From assembly GCA_902586485.1 (NCBI GenBank), contig CACIHO010000002.1, positions 122,871 through 186,870 on the forward strand: 64,000 nt of DNA. Reading direction: 5' to 3'. Positions within the stretch are counted from its first letter, which is position 1; the number at the start of each line of letters is the position of its first letter. Shown piece after piece: positions 30,557 to 43,997 of this stretch. The notes under the pieces were generated by a model. It searched no databases. It worked only from the letters and a program-made list of their open reading frames with translations, and was not told where the DNA came from. The DNA is from an uncultured Pelagibacteraceae bacterium (GTDB lineage: Bacteria; Pseudomonadota; Alphaproteobacteria; Pelagibacterales; Pelagibacteraceae). The translations under genes and the position numbers were made by a program.

Positions 30557-32092
30557 ATGGAAATAAATCCTTCAGAAGTTACAAAAATATTAAAAGAACA
30601 AATTAAAAATTTTGGTGATAAAGCAGAAGTCACAGAAGTTGGTCAAGTTTTATCAGTTGGAGATGGGATTGCTAGGATTTATGGTTTGGATAATGTTCAG
30701 GCCGGTGAAATGGTAGAGTTTGCAGATGGTTCAAAAGGTATGGCTCTAAACTTAGAAAGTGAAAATGTTGGTGTCGTAATTTTTGGTGATGACAGAAATG
30801 TTAAAGAAGGAGATGTAGTAAAAAGAACTGGTAATATTGTTGATACTCCAGTTGGAAAAGAATTATTAGGAAGAGTAGTGGATGGTTTAGGAAATCCTAT
30901 TGACGGAAAAGGACCATTAGATAAAGGAATTAAAAAAAGCAGGGTTGAAGTAAAAGCTCCTGGTATTATTCCTCGACAATCTGTAAGTGAACCAATGCAA
31001 ACTGGTCTTAAATCAATCGATAGTCTAGTTCCGATTGGAAGAGGACAAAGGGAATTAATTATTGGTGATAGACAAACTGGTAAAACAGCAGTTGCAGTAG
31101 ATGCGATTATTAATCAAAAAAAAATCAATGAATCTGGAGATGAAAAACAAAAACTTTATTGTATATACGTTGCAGTTGGACAAAAAAGATCAACAGTTAG
31201 ACAAATTCAAAAAACATTAGAAGAAGCAGGAGCTATGGAGTACACCACAATCGTTGCTGCTACTGCATCTGACTCTGCTCCTTTACAATTCTTAGCACCA
31301 TACACAGGTTGTGCTATGGGTGAGTATTTTAGAGATAGTGGAATGCATGCGTTAATAATTTATGATGATTTGTCTAAACAAGCAGTTGCTTATAGACAAA
31401 TGTCATTGCTATTAAGAAGACCTCCAGGACGTGAGGCTTATCCTGGAGATGTATTTTATCTTCATAGTAGATTACTTGAAAGAGCAGCAAAATTAAGTGA
31501 TGAACATGGTGGTGGATCACTTACTGCACTGCCAATTATTGAAACACAAGGTGGAGACGTATCAGCGTTCATTCCAACTAACGTAATTTCGATTACAGAC
31601 GGACAAATTTTCCTTGAAACAGAATTATTTAATCAAGGTATAAGACCTGCAATTAACGTAGGTTTATCAGTATCTAGGGTTGGTTCATCAGCTCAAACAA
31701 AAGCGATGAAAAAAGTTTCTGGTTCAATGAAATTAGAGCTAGCGCAATACAGAGAAATGGCAGCTTTTGCTCAATTTGGATCTGATTTAGATGCATCTAC
31801 CCAGCAACTTTTGAATAGAGGCTCTAAGTTAACTGAACTTTTAAAACAAAAACAATATTCTCCTATGACTGTTGCAGAACAAGTTATTTCAGTATTTTGT
31901 GGAGTAAAAGGTTATTTGGATGATATTGATTTAAAAGATGTTGCTGAATTTGAGAGCAAGATTATTGAAAAATGTAAATCAGATAAGCCTGAAATTATCG
32001 AGTCAATTTTAAGTTCAGGAAAACTTGAGGAAGATAAAGAAAAATTACTTGTTGAGGTAATAACTCAATTAAAAGGAAATTTTAAATCTTAA
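30557..32092 (+). CDS. atpA: ATP synthase F1 alpha subunit
   Basis: Non-catalytic nucleotide-binding subunit of the F1 hexamer. P-loop [13 protein letters not shown] near residue 170, the alpha signature [14 protein letters not shown] near 365, and the N-terminal beta-barrel [14 protein letters not shown]. Length 511 is normal. Its ATG is at the base right after the atpH stop. Confidence 0.98.
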   Translation: MEINPSEVTKILKEQIKNFGDKAEVTEVGQVLSVGDGIARIYGLDNVQAGEMVEFADGSKGMALNLESENVGVVIFGDDRNVKEGDVVKRTGNIVDTPVGKELLGRVVDGLGNPIDGKGPLDKGIKKSRVEVKAPGIIPRQSVSEPMQTGLKSIDSLVPIGRGQRELIIGDRQTGKTAVAVDAIINQKKINESGDEKQKLYCIYVAVGQKRSTVRQIQKTLEEAGAMEYTTIVAATASDSAPLQFLAPYTGCAMGEYFRDSGMHALIIYDDLSKQAVAYRQMSLLLRRPPGREAYPGDVFYLHSRLLERAAKLSDEHGGGSLTALPIIETQGGDVSAFIPTNVISITDGQIFLETELFNQGIRPAINVGLSVSRVGSSAQTKAMKKVSGSMKLELAQYREMAAFAQFGSDLDASTQQLLNRGSKLTELLKQKQYSPMTVAEQVISVFCGVKGYLDDIDLKDVAEFESKIIEKCKSDKPEIIESILSSGKLEEDKEKLLVEVITQLKGNFKS

Positions 32093-32098
32093 TAATTT

Positions 32099-34391
<2,293 letters not shown>

Positions 34392-34392
<1 letters not shown>

Positions 34393-34784
34393 TGAGCGAA
34401 GAGTTCAAAGTTGAAATAGTAAATCCTGAAAAATCTTTTTTAATAAAAGATGATGTTTCAGAAGTTGTGGTCCCTGCTTTTGAAGGAGAGATGGGCATAT
34501 TGAAGGATCATATTTCTATTATTTCCTTTTTGAAACCTGGGATAATTAAGATTTTATCAAAATCAGGTGATCAAAATTACTATGTTGAAGATGGAATAGT
34601 TGAGTTCAAAAATAACAATTTATCTATTTTAACAAGTACAATTTTTAATCTTGCTGATATGGATAAATCAAAGCAACAAGATTTACTTAAACAGGCAGAA
34701 GAAGAGGCTAATAAAACTGATATTAACGATCAATCTAAATATTTAGCAGATCAAAAAGTTGAAGTTTTAAAAACTCTAAATTAA
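34392..34784 (+). CDS. atpC: ATP synthase F1 epsilon subunit
   Basis: Rotor subunit and ATPase inhibitor. N-terminal beta-sandwich with VEIVNPEKSFLIKDDVSEVVVPAFEGEMGILKDHISIISFLKPG; short C-terminal helical part. Length 130. The end overlaps the end of rppH on the other strand by 9 bases, so no separate terminator can lie between the two operons. Confidence 0.96.
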
Positions 34785-35249
34785 TTTTTTTACTTTTTCT
34801 TTAAGTTCTTTGTATACATGATGTTTAAAATCAACAACAACATCAGTAATTAAATCTAAGTCAATCCACTTCCAATCTAAAAATTCTGGATTAGATGTAT
34901 TAATATTTATTTCATTATCATTCCCAGTAAATCGCATTAAAAACCATTTTTGCTTCTGACCTTTATACTTACCTTTCCAAATAATACCTAGTAATCTATC
35001 AGGTAAATCATAGGTTAATGTACCATCTAATTCTTTTATAAGTTCTACGCTTTTGATACTTGTTTCTTCCTCTAGTTCTCTAAATGCAGCTTTTAAATTA
35101 TCCTCTCCCTCATCAACACCACCCTGAGGCATTTGCCAAAAATTTTTGGGATTATCTATTCTTTTTGCTACGAATACTTTATTTTCTTTATTTAATAACA
35201 CAATTCCGACCCCACTTCTCAGTGGTAAATCTTTTAAATTTTTATTCAT
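34776..35249 (-). CDS. rppH: RNA pyrophosphohydrolase RppH (Nudix)
   Basis: Removes 5' pyrophosphate from mRNA, starting decay; the family also hydrolyses dinucleoside polyphosphates. The Nudix box is complete: GGVDEGEDNLKAAFRELEEETSI near residue 41. LRSGVGIVLLNKENKVFVAKR and FWQMPQGGVDEGE match the RppH/IalA subgroup. Length 157 is normal. Last gene of the rplU-to-rppH minus-strand run, one base from ctpA; converges on and overlaps atpC. Confidence 0.94.
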   Translation of the reverse strand: MNKNLKDLPLRSGVGIVLLNKENKVFVAKRIDNPKNFWQMPQGGVDEGEDNLKAAFRELEEETSIKSVELIKELDGTLTYDLPDRLLGIIWKGKYKGQKQKWFLMRFTGNDNEININTSNPEFLDWKWIDLDLITDVVVDFKHHVYKELKEKVKKLI

Positions 35250-35250
35250 A

Positions 35251-36390
35251 TTATCCGTTAAGTAACTTAATAGCGTAGTTTAATTGATTATCAGTATCAG
35301 TTTTTATTCTAAAATCATCACCTTCTTCATTTACTTCAATATCCGGTCTAACACCTACTTCGGAAATAGATTTTCCAGAAGGAAGATAATATTTTGCGAC
35401 AGTTAATCTGATAGCACCACGATTTTTTAAAGGAATAATGGATTGGACAGAACCTTTACCAAAGCTATTTTCACCAACGATGATTGCTCTTTTGTGATCC
35501 TTTAAAGCTCCAGCAACAATTTCAGATGCAGATGCTGAACCATAGTTAATTAAAACCAATAGTGTTTTTCCATCGGTAATATCTCCTTTTTTTGCAAACC
35601 ATTTTCTATTTTCAGATTTTTTTCTGCTTTTTGTTGAAACTATCTCTCCATTTTCCAGAAAAAAATCTGATATCTTTATTGCTTGAGATAAAAGACCTCC
35701 AGGATTATTTCTTAAATCTAAAATAAATGAATTTAAGTTTTTATCTTTTTTAAGTTTTTTAATTTGTTTTTCTATTTGATCACTACTGTTATCGTTAAAT
35801 GAAGTAAGCCTGATGTATCCAATATTTTCATCTATAATTTCAGATTTTACAGATTGAACCTGAATAACTTCTCTTATGATATTAAATGTTAGCGCTTTTC
35901 TTTCGCCTCTTCGTCTTACTGTTAACTCTATTCCAGAACCTACAGGTCCTCTCATTAAATCAACAGCTTCACTTAATGATTTTCCTTGAACCTGGACATC
36001 ATTTATTTTGACTATGTAATCACCAGCTTTTAATCCAGCCCTAGATGCAGGTGTATCATCTATTGGTGAAATTACTTTTACCACACCAGCCTCCATGCTA
36101 ACTTCAATTCCTAGTCCACCGAATTCACCACTAGTTTCTGTTTGCATTTCATCAAAAATTTTAGGAGACATGTAGGATGAATAAGGATCTAAGGATTGTA
36201 AAAGTCCATTGATAGCAGAGTCCATACTCTCAGATTGATTGAACTCATCAACATATTCTTTATTAATTTTTTCTAGAACCTCACCGAAGAGATCAATTTT
36301 TTTATAAATATCAATTTCAGCTGAAATAACAGTTTTATTTAAATAAAAAACGGAAAAAAAAATTAATAATAAAAATTTATTTTTTTTCAT
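35251..36390 (-). CDS. ctpA: Carboxy-terminal processing protease CtpA (S41)
   Basis: Periplasmic serine protease with Ser/Lys dyad. I place the start at 36390 (MKKNKFLLLIFFSVFYLNKTVISAE), giving a clean signal peptide and an ATGA overlap with rsfS; the ORF-track start 36 bases upstream would add a charged leader. PDZ domain roughly residues 80-160 (GGLGIEVSMEAGVVKVISPIDDTPASRAGLKAGD); catalytic Ser in GSASASEIVAG and Lys in SFGKGSVQSI. About 379 residues. In many alphaproteobacteria rlmH and an EnvC-like gene separate rsfS and ctpA; here both are missing. Confidence 0.93.
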   Translation of the reverse strand: MKKNKFLLLIFFSVFYLNKTVISAEIDIYKKIDLFGEVLEKINKEYVDEFNQSESMDSAINGLLQSLDPYSSYMSPKIFDEMQTETSGEFGGLGIEVSMEAGVVKVISPIDDTPASRAGLKAGDYIVKINDVQVQGKSLSEAVDLMRGPVGSGIELTVRRRGERKALTFNIIREVIQVQSVKSEIIDENIGYIRLTSFNDNSSDQIEKQIKKLKKDKNLNSFILDLRNNPGGLLSQAIKISDFFLENGEIVSTKSRKKSENRKWFAKKGDITDGKTLLVLINYGSASASEIVAGALKDHKRAIIVGENSFGKGSVQSIIPLKNRGAIRLTVAKYYLPSGKSISEVGVRPDIEVNEEGDDFRIKTDTDNQLNYAIKLLNG

Positions 36391-36737
36391 ATCATCACTT
36401 TTTCTTTTGGAATTAGCTCTGACCAAATTTTTTCTAATTCATAAAATTTTCTTTTTTCTGGATGAAAAATATGAACAATCAAATCAATCCCATCAACAAG
36501 TTTCCATTCTCCACTTTCTTTACCCTCAATTTTTGAGTCTTTTACACCGTTATTTTTAAGTTTTTCTAAAACTTGTTCTGATAAAGATTGAATATGTCTA
36601 GATGATGTTCCACTTGCTATGATCATGTAATCAGCCATAGAACTTTTGTCTTTAAGATCAATAGTTACAATGTCTTGAGCTTTATTTAGATCTAGTGTGT
36701 TGATAACAATTTCTTTTAGGTCTGAAATTTTGTCCAT
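36387..36737 (-). CDS. rsfS: Ribosomal silencing factor RsfS
   Basis: Binds L14 and blocks subunit joining when nutrients are short. Family motifs KAQDIVTIDLKDKSSMADYMIIASGTSSRHIQSLSEQV and GEWKLVDGIDLIVHIFHPEKRKFYELEKIW fill nearly all of its 116 residues. It sits between nadD and ctpA, matching the alphaproteobacterial order; its stop overlaps the ctpA start as ATGA. Confidence 0.95.
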   Translation of the reverse strand: MDKISDLKEIVINTLDLNKAQDIVTIDLKDKSSMADYMIIASGTSSRHIQSLSEQVLEKLKNNGVKDSKIEGKESGEWKLVDGIDLIVHIFHPEKRKFYELEKIWSELIPKEKVMI

Positions 36738-36754
36738 TAATTAAATTTAGATTA

Positions 36755-37276
36755 TCAAATTTTTCTTAATTGAGAAGATGAAATGTTGACTTTATTAAAC
36801 TCAATAAACTCTAGATTGGTCTTATTAAGTTGCTTAAATGTCTTTGATTTTAAAGAATTTTTTTTATACCCATGTCTATCAAAAACTAGGATGTTACATT
36901 TTTGTGAAATTAATTTAGATTTATGCCATTTATGAAAATTAATAAGGTTGTCGGCACCCATTAAAAAATAAATTTCAATGCTTTTATTTTTTTTTAAATG
37001 ATTGATTAAATTAATAGTTTTATTTGATTTAATAATTTTTTCATAAAATTTAACTTTAATAAATGAATTTGTACTAATAATTTTTTTACAATATTTAATT
37101 CTGTTAGCAACAGTTGTTTTGCTCTCTACTTTAAATGGATTTTTTTTTGTAATTGCCCAAATAACTTTTTTGAGTTTGAATCTTTTTTTTGCTTCCTTAG
37201 AAATTGCCAAATGTCCTTTATGAGCAGGATCAAACGATCCACCTAATACACCAATTTTTATTTTTGTTTTATTCAA
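36755..37276 (-). CDS. nadD: Nicotinate-nucleotide adenylyltransferase NadD
   Basis: Adenylates nicotinate mononucleotide in NAD synthesis. Nucleotidyl-transferase motif GGSFDPAHKGHLAISKEA (HxGH type) at the N-terminus and ISSSQLR at the C-terminus. Length 173 is on the short side of the usual ~190-210, ending right after the ISSxxxR motif. Located between proA and rsfS as in related genomes; Lys-rich sequence reflects the AT-rich genome. Confidence 0.92.
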   Translation of the reverse strand: MNKTKIKIGVLGGSFDPAHKGHLAISKEAKKRFKLKKVIWAITKKNPFKVESKTTVANRIKYCKKIISTNSFIKVKFYEKIIKSNKTINLINHLKKNKSIEIYFLMGADNLINFHKWHKSKLISQKCNILVFDRHGYKKNSLKSKTFKQLNKTNLEFIEFNKVNISSSQLRKI

Positions 37277-37277
37277 T

Positions 37278-38528
37278 TTAATTTCTTATTTTACCATTAC
37301 TAGTGATTTCATATTTATATGAAATCAATTGATTTAAACCTACAGGACCTCTTGGTGGTAGCGTATTAGTAGAAATTCCAACTTCTCCACCAAATCCAAA
37401 TTCACCGCCATCAGCAAATTGAGTTGAGGTATTATGCATTGCAATTGAGCTTTTAACATTTTTTAGGAAATATTTTGCTGTCTTTTTATTTTTTGTAATG
37501 ATGGAGTCAGTGTGCATAGTTCCGTATTTGTTAATATGCTTAATTGCCTCTTCAGAATTTTTAACAACTTTAACAGATACAATTGATGATAAATATTCAG
37601 TTGACCAATCTTTTTCTTTTGCAGGATATACTTGACCATTGTAATAACTTTTCAAAATCTTATCGCCAATTATTTTACAACCACTATTTTCAAGTTCCTG
37701 CAAAATAGGATTACTAAATTTTTTGACTATATTTTTATGAATAAGAATAGTTTCAGTCGCACCACAAATACTTGTATTTCTTAATTTAGCGTTATAGACA
37801 ATTTCTTTAGCCATTTTTAATTCTGCATCTTTATCTATATAAGTATGACAAAGCCCCTCTAAGTGCCCAATTATAGGTACTTTGGATAATTCTAAAACTT
37901 TTTTGACTAAATTTTTTCCACCACGAGGTATGATGACATCGATATATTTTTTCATCTTAGAAAGCATAATATCCACAAGCGTCCTTTGTTTTGAATCAAT
38001 AAATTGTATAAAGTTTTCATTAACTTTATTTTTTTTAAGCGCTTTTCTAAACAGCTTAGCTAAAGCTTTATTTGAATTTATGGCCTCAGAGCCTCCTTTC
38101 AAAATCACTACATTTCCAGATTTAAAACAAAGACTAGCAACATCTGAAGTTACATTTGGTCTACTTTCATAAATAACTGCAATAACTCCAATTGGTATTG
38201 AAACTCTTTTAATATTCAAACCATTCGGTCTTTTCCATTTTTCTAAAGTCCTATCTATAGGATCACTTAATTTAGCTATTTTTAAAATAGAATTTATAAT
38301 TCCATCTAATTTATTTTCATTTAAATGAAGTCTTTTGATTAAGTTTTCTTTTAACCCTTTTTTTCTTGCGTAACTAATATCTTTTGAATTTTGATTAATA
38401 ATAAATTTTTTTTCATTCTTAATTAATTTCGCGTAATCATTTAAGACTTTATTTTTTACTTCAGTTGTAACTTTATACTCACTAGCTTTTCGAGCTTTTA
38501 TTCCAATTAAATTCATATATTCAATCAT
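37278..38528 (-). CDS. proA: Gamma-glutamyl phosphate reductase ProA
   Basis: Second step of proline synthesis, NADPH reduction of glutamyl phosphate. Catalytic cysteine in LRNTSICGATETILI, conserved IPIGVIAVIYESRPNVTSDVASLC and GGEFGFGGEVGISTNTLPPRGPVGL at the C-terminus. Length 416 is normal. The ATG follows the proB stop directly (GGTGG nearby as Shine-Dalgarno); a second ATG four codons on is an alternative start. Confidence 0.96.
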   Translation of the reverse strand: MIEYMNLIGIKARKASEYKVTTEVKNKVLNDYAKLIKNEKKFIINQNSKDISYARKKGLKENLIKRLHLNENKLDGIINSILKIAKLSDPIDRTLEKWKRPNGLNIKRVSIPIGVIAVIYESRPNVTSDVASLCFKSGNVVILKGGSEAINSNKALAKLFRKALKKNKVNENFIQFIDSKQRTLVDIMLSKMKKYIDVIIPRGGKNLVKKVLELSKVPIIGHLEGLCHTYIDKDAELKMAKEIVYNAKLRNTSICGATETILIHKNIVKKFSNPILQELENSGCKIIGDKILKSYYNGQVYPAKEKDWSTEYLSSIVSVKVVKNSEEAIKHINKYGTMHTDSIITKNKKTAKYFLKNVKSSIAMHNTSTQFADGGEFGFGGEVGISTNTLPPRGPVGLNQLISYKYEITSNGKIRN

Positions 38529-40623
<2,095 letters not shown>

Positions 40624-40639
40624 TTAATTGGTTGTACTA

Positions 40640-40894
40640 TTAATTGGGCTTTACAGAAACGAAAGTTCTATCTGATTTAGATTTTTTGAAAACAACTTTC
40701 CCTTTAACAACTGAAAATATTGAATGATCTTTACCCATACCAACATTTTCACCTGGAAAAATCTTAGTTCCTCTTTGTCTAACAATTATGTTTCCAGGAA
40801 TTACTGTTTCACCACCATACTTTTTTACACCAAGTCTTCTACCGGCACTATCTCGTCCGTTTCGTGATGATCCACCTGCTTTTTTTGTTGCCAT
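40640..40894 (-). CDS. rpmA: 50S ribosomal protein L27
   Basis: Contacts the peptidyl transferase centre. The N-terminus [29 protein letters not shown] and [25 protein letters not shown] are near-invariant. Length 84. No N-terminal cleavage extension. Fourteen bases downstream of rplU. Confidence 0.98.
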   Translation of the reverse strand: MATKKAGGSSRNGRDSAGRRLGVKKYGGETVIPGNIIVRQRGTKIFPGENVGMGKDHSIFSVVKGKVVFKKSKSDRTFVSVKPN

Positions 40895-40908
40895 AATTTA
40901 CCTAATAA

Positions 40909-41307
40909 CTATTTGCTTACTGCTTCCTTAACTTCTTCTTTTTTTGAAGTTTTAGAAATTTTTTCAGCTTCTGATAACACTTTACCATCTTTTGAAAAAA
41001 TTTTGTTAATTCTTATCATAGAATATTGTTGCCTATGCCCATTTTTTCTTCTTGAATTTTGTCTTCTTCTTTTTTTAAAAATTAAAATAGTTCTATTTTT
41101 GCTATTTTTAATTAAATCTGCCTCTACTTTTGCACCCTCAACATTTGGAGTTCCAATTTCAATTGATTTGTCATCACCGTATGCCAAAATTTCATTAAAC
41201 TCTATTTTAGTCTCAGGTTTTGAGTCTTGTAGTTTTTCAATCTTTAGAATTTCTCCAGACTTTACTTTATACTGTTTTCCACCTGTTTTTATTACTGCGT
41301 ATGACAT
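40909..41307 (-). CDS. rplU: 50S ribosomal protein L21
   Basis: Start placed at 41307 (MSYAVIKTGGKQYKVKSGE), the universal L21 N-terminus; the ORF track extends 18 codons upstream into the promoter. The core is about 103 residues, with the KKRRRQNSRRKNGHRQQ motif near 85-100, followed by a charged tail of ~30 residues (KISKTSKKEEVKEAVSK). First gene of the rplU-rpmA-obgE-proBA run. Confidence 0.96.
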   Translation of the reverse strand: MSYAVIKTGGKQYKVKSGEILKIEKLQDSKPETKIEFNEILAYGDDKSIEIGTPNVEGAKVEADLIKNSKNRTILIFKKRRRQNSRRKNGHRQQYSMIRINKIFSKDGKVLSEAEKISKTSKKEEVKEAVSK

Positions 41308-41333
41308 AGTACGATTTAATTTAGAGTTACCGC

Positions 41334-41361
41334 AATATAGTTGTAGACAGCCTTTAGTCAA
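41334..41361 (-). promoter_or_regulatory. Candidate sigma70 promoter of rplU
   Basis: On the minus strand TTGACT (41361-41356), 16-base spacer, TATATT (41339-41334). Predicted transcript start near 41327, about 20 bases before the rplU ATG. It drives the whole rplU-to-rppH run if no other promoter exists. Confidence 0.6.
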
Positions 41362-41371
41362 GCCGAATTAA

Positions 41372-42091
41372 TTAAAAATTATCCTTAAAATCTCTTAATT
41401 TTGAAAAGGTTTTAACATCTTTTGCTCTTAAAAATATATTACACTCCAATTCCTCTTTTAAAGTTGAGGGTATCGTAGGAATTCCATTTTCTCTTAACTT
41501 TTTTATTTTTTCTATTTTTTTTTGTAAATCTTTGTTTTCAGAATCATATTTTTTGCAAAATTTTGCATTGTTAAGAGTGTATTCATGACCACAATAAATT
41601 TTTGAATCTTCTGGTAATAATTTAATTTTGTTTAAAGATTCAAACATTTCCTCATAAGAACCTTCAAATATTCTTCCACAACCAAGTGAGAAAAGTGTAT
41701 CTCCGGTAAAAACTATTTTTTCTTTAAAAAAATTAAAACAAATATGGCCTGAAGTATGTCCAGGTATATGCATAATTTTAGCTTCAAAGTTTTCGGCTTT
41801 CCATATTTGATTATCTTCTAACAATATGTCTATCTCTGGTATTCTTTTCGAGTCTCCTTTAAAACCTACAACAACTGATCCATATTTTTTTTTTAATTCT
41901 TGATTTCCTCCAATGTGATCATAGTGATGATGAGTATTAAGAATGTATTTTAATTTTATATTTTTATTCTTTAGGAAATTTATTATTGGCTCAGCCTCAC
42001 TGGGATCTACAATACACGCAGAATTGTTACTTTCGTCTATTATTAAATAGCTATAGTTGTCTTGAAGACAAGGTATAATTTCAATACGCAT
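41372..42091 (-). CDS. gloB: Hydroxyacylglutathione hydrolase (glyoxalase II)
   Basis: Zinc metallo-beta-lactamase-fold enzyme that hydrolyses S-lactoylglutathione. Metal motif THHHYDHIGG near residue 54, GHTSGHICF, GDTLFSLGCGRIFEG and GHEYT, followed by the HAGH C-terminal domain (ECNIFLRAKD). Length 239 is normal. One base after metW, so part of the metX-metW transcript by position. Confidence 0.95.
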   Translation of the reverse strand: MRIEIIPCLQDNYSYLIIDESNNSACIVDPSEAEPIINFLKNKNIKLKYILNTHHHYDHIGGNQELKKKYGSVVVGFKGDSKRIPEIDILLEDNQIWKAENFEAKIMHIPGHTSGHICFNFFKEKIVFTGDTLFSLGCGRIFEGSYEEMFESLNKIKLLPEDSKIYCGHEYTLNNAKFCKKYDSENKDLQKKIEKIKKLRENGIPTIPSTLKEELECNIFLRAKDVKTFSKLRDFKDNF

Positions 42092-42092
42092 T

Positions 42093-42689
42093 TTATTTTT
42101 CTATCAAAAATATACCTAGATCTGCAAACAAATTCTTAACTCCTAAATTACTCTGATTTATTATTGATGAATTAAGATTATTTAAAGCGAGTGATTTAAA
42201 AATTTTAATATCTTTTGATTTTACAAAGTGAAAAAAATCTTTGATTGTACACATATGTAAATTTGGTGTGTTATACCATTCATCTGGTAATGTTTTTGTA
42301 ATTGGCATTGTACCTTTAAATAATAAATGAAATCTTACTTTCCAGTATCCAAAATTAGGAATCGTAACTATTGCTTTTTTTCCGACTCTTAAAAGTTCAT
42401 CTAAAACTAATTCAGGATTAAGAAAAGCTTGCAGGGTTTGACTCAAAATAACATAATCAAATGATTTGTCTGGAAATTGTTTTAAATCTTTTTCAGCATT
42501 TCCTTCAATTACTGTTAAACCTTTTGCAATGCATTCTTGCACTCTTTCTTTTGAGATTTCTAATCCTCTTATATTTATGTTTTTATTATTCTTTAAAAAT
42601 TTCATCAAAGTTCCATCAGCACAACCTACATCTAAGACTTTCTTATCTTTTTCAATTAAATCTGCTATTACCTGAAATTCATTTTTCAT
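42093..42689 (-). CDS. metW: MetW, methionine biosynthesis protein
   Basis: SAM-dependent methyltransferase-like protein always paired with MetX in proteobacteria and needed for homoserine acetylation in those studied. SAM motif KVLDVGCADGTLMKFL at residues ~17-32; DYVILSQTLQAFLNPELVLDELLRVGKKAIVTIPNFGYWKVR is the MetW signature. Length 198 is normal. Overlaps metX by 11 bases, suggesting coupled translation. Confidence 0.94.
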   Translation of the reverse strand: MKNEFQVIADLIEKDKKVLDVGCADGTLMKFLKNNKNINIRGLEISKERVQECIAKGLTVIEGNAEKDLKQFPDKSFDYVILSQTLQAFLNPELVLDELLRVGKKAIVTIPNFGYWKVRFHLLFKGTMPITKTLPDEWYNTPNLHMCTIKDFFHFVKSKDIKIFKSLALNNLNSSIINQSNLGVKNLFADLGIFLIEK

Positions 42690-43806
42690 AATTAATTTCC
42701 TCGTAAGATTTATCTAAAAAGTTTTTAAGTGCACTTAAGAAATCAGGAACGTCTAGTAAAAAGGAGTCGTGACCTTTATCCGACTCAATTTCTACAAATC
42801 CAACATCAGCTCCTATTGAGTTTAAAGCAATCACAATATCTTTGTTTTCTTGGGTTGGATAAAGCCAATCTGAAGTAAATGAAATTATAAAAAATTTCGC
42901 GTTTGTATTTTTAAATGCTTCTGAAAGATTACCATTGAATTGTTTTGCTAAATCAAAATAATCCATAGCTCTAGTAATATAAAGATAACTATTTGCATCA
43001 AATCTATCTACGAAAACTGAGCCCTGATATCTTAAATAACTTTCTATTTGAAAATCAGCGTCAAACCCAAATTTAAGATCTTCTCTCTCTTGCAACTTTC
43101 TTCCAAATTTTTCCTGCAAACCTTTTTTAGATAAGTAAGTAATATGAGCTGCCATTCTAGCTACTGCCAATCCTTTTCCAGGATTAGTATCGTTTGATGT
43201 ATAATTCCCATCTTTCCAATTACTATCAGCTGTAATAGCTTGTCTACCTAGTTCGTTAAAAGCAATATTTTGAGCTGAATGACTAGATGTGGTTGCTATC
43301 GGTATAACTGTTTTAGATTTATCAGGAAAGTTGCTAATAAACTGAAGGACTTGCATACCTCCCATTGAACCACCAGTTATAGAAAACAGTTTATCAATAC
43401 CAAAATGATCAAGTAAATTATATTGAGCATTCACCATATCATTAATTGTAATAACGGGAAAATTTGTTCCAAAAATTTTTTGATCAGGATCTTTATGACT
43501 TGGTCCGTACGACCCCATACATCCACCAATTACGTTAGAACAAATAACAAAATATTTATTTGTATCGATAGCTTTATCAGGACCTACTGCATAACTCCAC
43601 CAACCTTCTTTGTTAGTTACAGGGTTTATTCCGGTTAAAAATTGATCTCCTGTTAGAGCATGAAAAACTAATATTGCATTATCTTTTTTTGAATTAAGTG
43701 AACCGTAAGTTTCATAGGCAACTGGAAAATTTTTTATGCTCTTTCCACAGTCTAATTTCAGTGGTTTCTTTACAATTAAAGTTTTTATGTTTTTCTCAGT
43801 ATTCAT
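42679..43806 (-). CDS. metX: Homoserine O-acetyltransferase MetX
   Basis: Alpha/beta-hydrolase that acetylates homoserine (some family members succinylate it), giving the substrate for O-acetylhomoserine sulfhydrylase, which can use methanethiol from DMSP. Nucleophile Ser in TGGSMGGMQVLQF, catalytic Asp in TSDWLYPTQEN, His in GHDSFLLDV. HALTGDQF and NVIGGCMGSYGP are conserved. Length 375 is standard. A SAM-II riboswitch lies in its leader, so expression should drop when SAM is plentiful. No clear Shine-Dalgarno is visible upstream of the ATG. Confidence 0.96.
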   Translation of the reverse strand: MNTEKNIKTLIVKKPLKLDCGKSIKNFPVAYETYGSLNSKKDNAILVFHALTGDQFLTGINPVTNKEGWWSYAVGPDKAIDTNKYFVICSNVIGGCMGSYGPSHKDPDQKIFGTNFPVITINDMVNAQYNLLDHFGIDKLFSITGGSMGGMQVLQFISNFPDKSKTVIPIATTSSHSAQNIAFNELGRQAITADSNWKDGNYTSNDTNPGKGLAVARMAAHITYLSKKGLQEKFGRKLQEREDLKFGFDADFQIESYLRYQGSVFVDRFDANSYLYITRAMDYFDLAKQFNGNLSEAFKNTNAKFFIISFTSDWLYPTQENKDIVIALNSIGADVGFVEIESDKGHDSFLLDVPDFLSALKNFLDKSYEEINYEK

Positions 43807-43840
43807 AGTTTTTGACTGTTTCGAATTGTGAGAAAAAAAA

Positions 43841-43891
43841 CTATTTTAGCGGTTTTTTTTAAGCGCTCGCAATTCAGTTAAATCAGCGCAT
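43841..43891 (-). ncRNA. SAM-II riboswitch upstream of metX
   Basis: The minus strand reads tGCGCTGATTTAACTGAA, then TTGCGAGCGCTTAAA, then an A-rich linker and GCTAAAATAG. This matches the SAM-II consensus from memory: GCGC stem P1, loop core TGATTTAACYG..TTGC, and the downstream GCTAAA strand of the pseudoknot. The aptamer ends 34 bases before the metX ATG. SAM-II is known in alphaproteobacteria in front of metA/metX-type genes. Binding of SAM is expected to reduce translation of metX-metW-gloB. Confidence 0.88.
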
Positions 43892-43895
43892 AATT

Positions 43896-43924
43896 TTTTT
43901 ACTAGAACTTATTTATTATGTCAA
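43896..43924 (-). promoter_or_regulatory. Sigma70 promoter of metX
   Basis: On the minus strand a perfect TTGACA (43924-43919), 17-base spacer, then TAAAAA (43901-43896). The predicted start, near 43889, is the first base pair of the SAM-II P1 stem, so the transcript would begin with the aptamer. Confidence 0.6.
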
Positions 43925-43997
43925 TTTTTTAAAAAATCCTCTTATTCTCTATAAAATTTTGTAATTTTATCTATAAAGAGCACATAAATTAAAAAAA

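Noticed and set aside
40913-41371. 152-residue plus-strand ORF antisense to rplU
   Set aside because: Exact antisense of L21 and its promoter; hydrophobic, Ser-rich shadow translation with no family match.
43892-43997. Second riboswitch or promoter on the plus strand for hisC
   Set aside because: Several TATAAA boxes occur, but none has a -35 at a suitable distance, and no known aptamer motif is present; the DNA is simply AT-rich.
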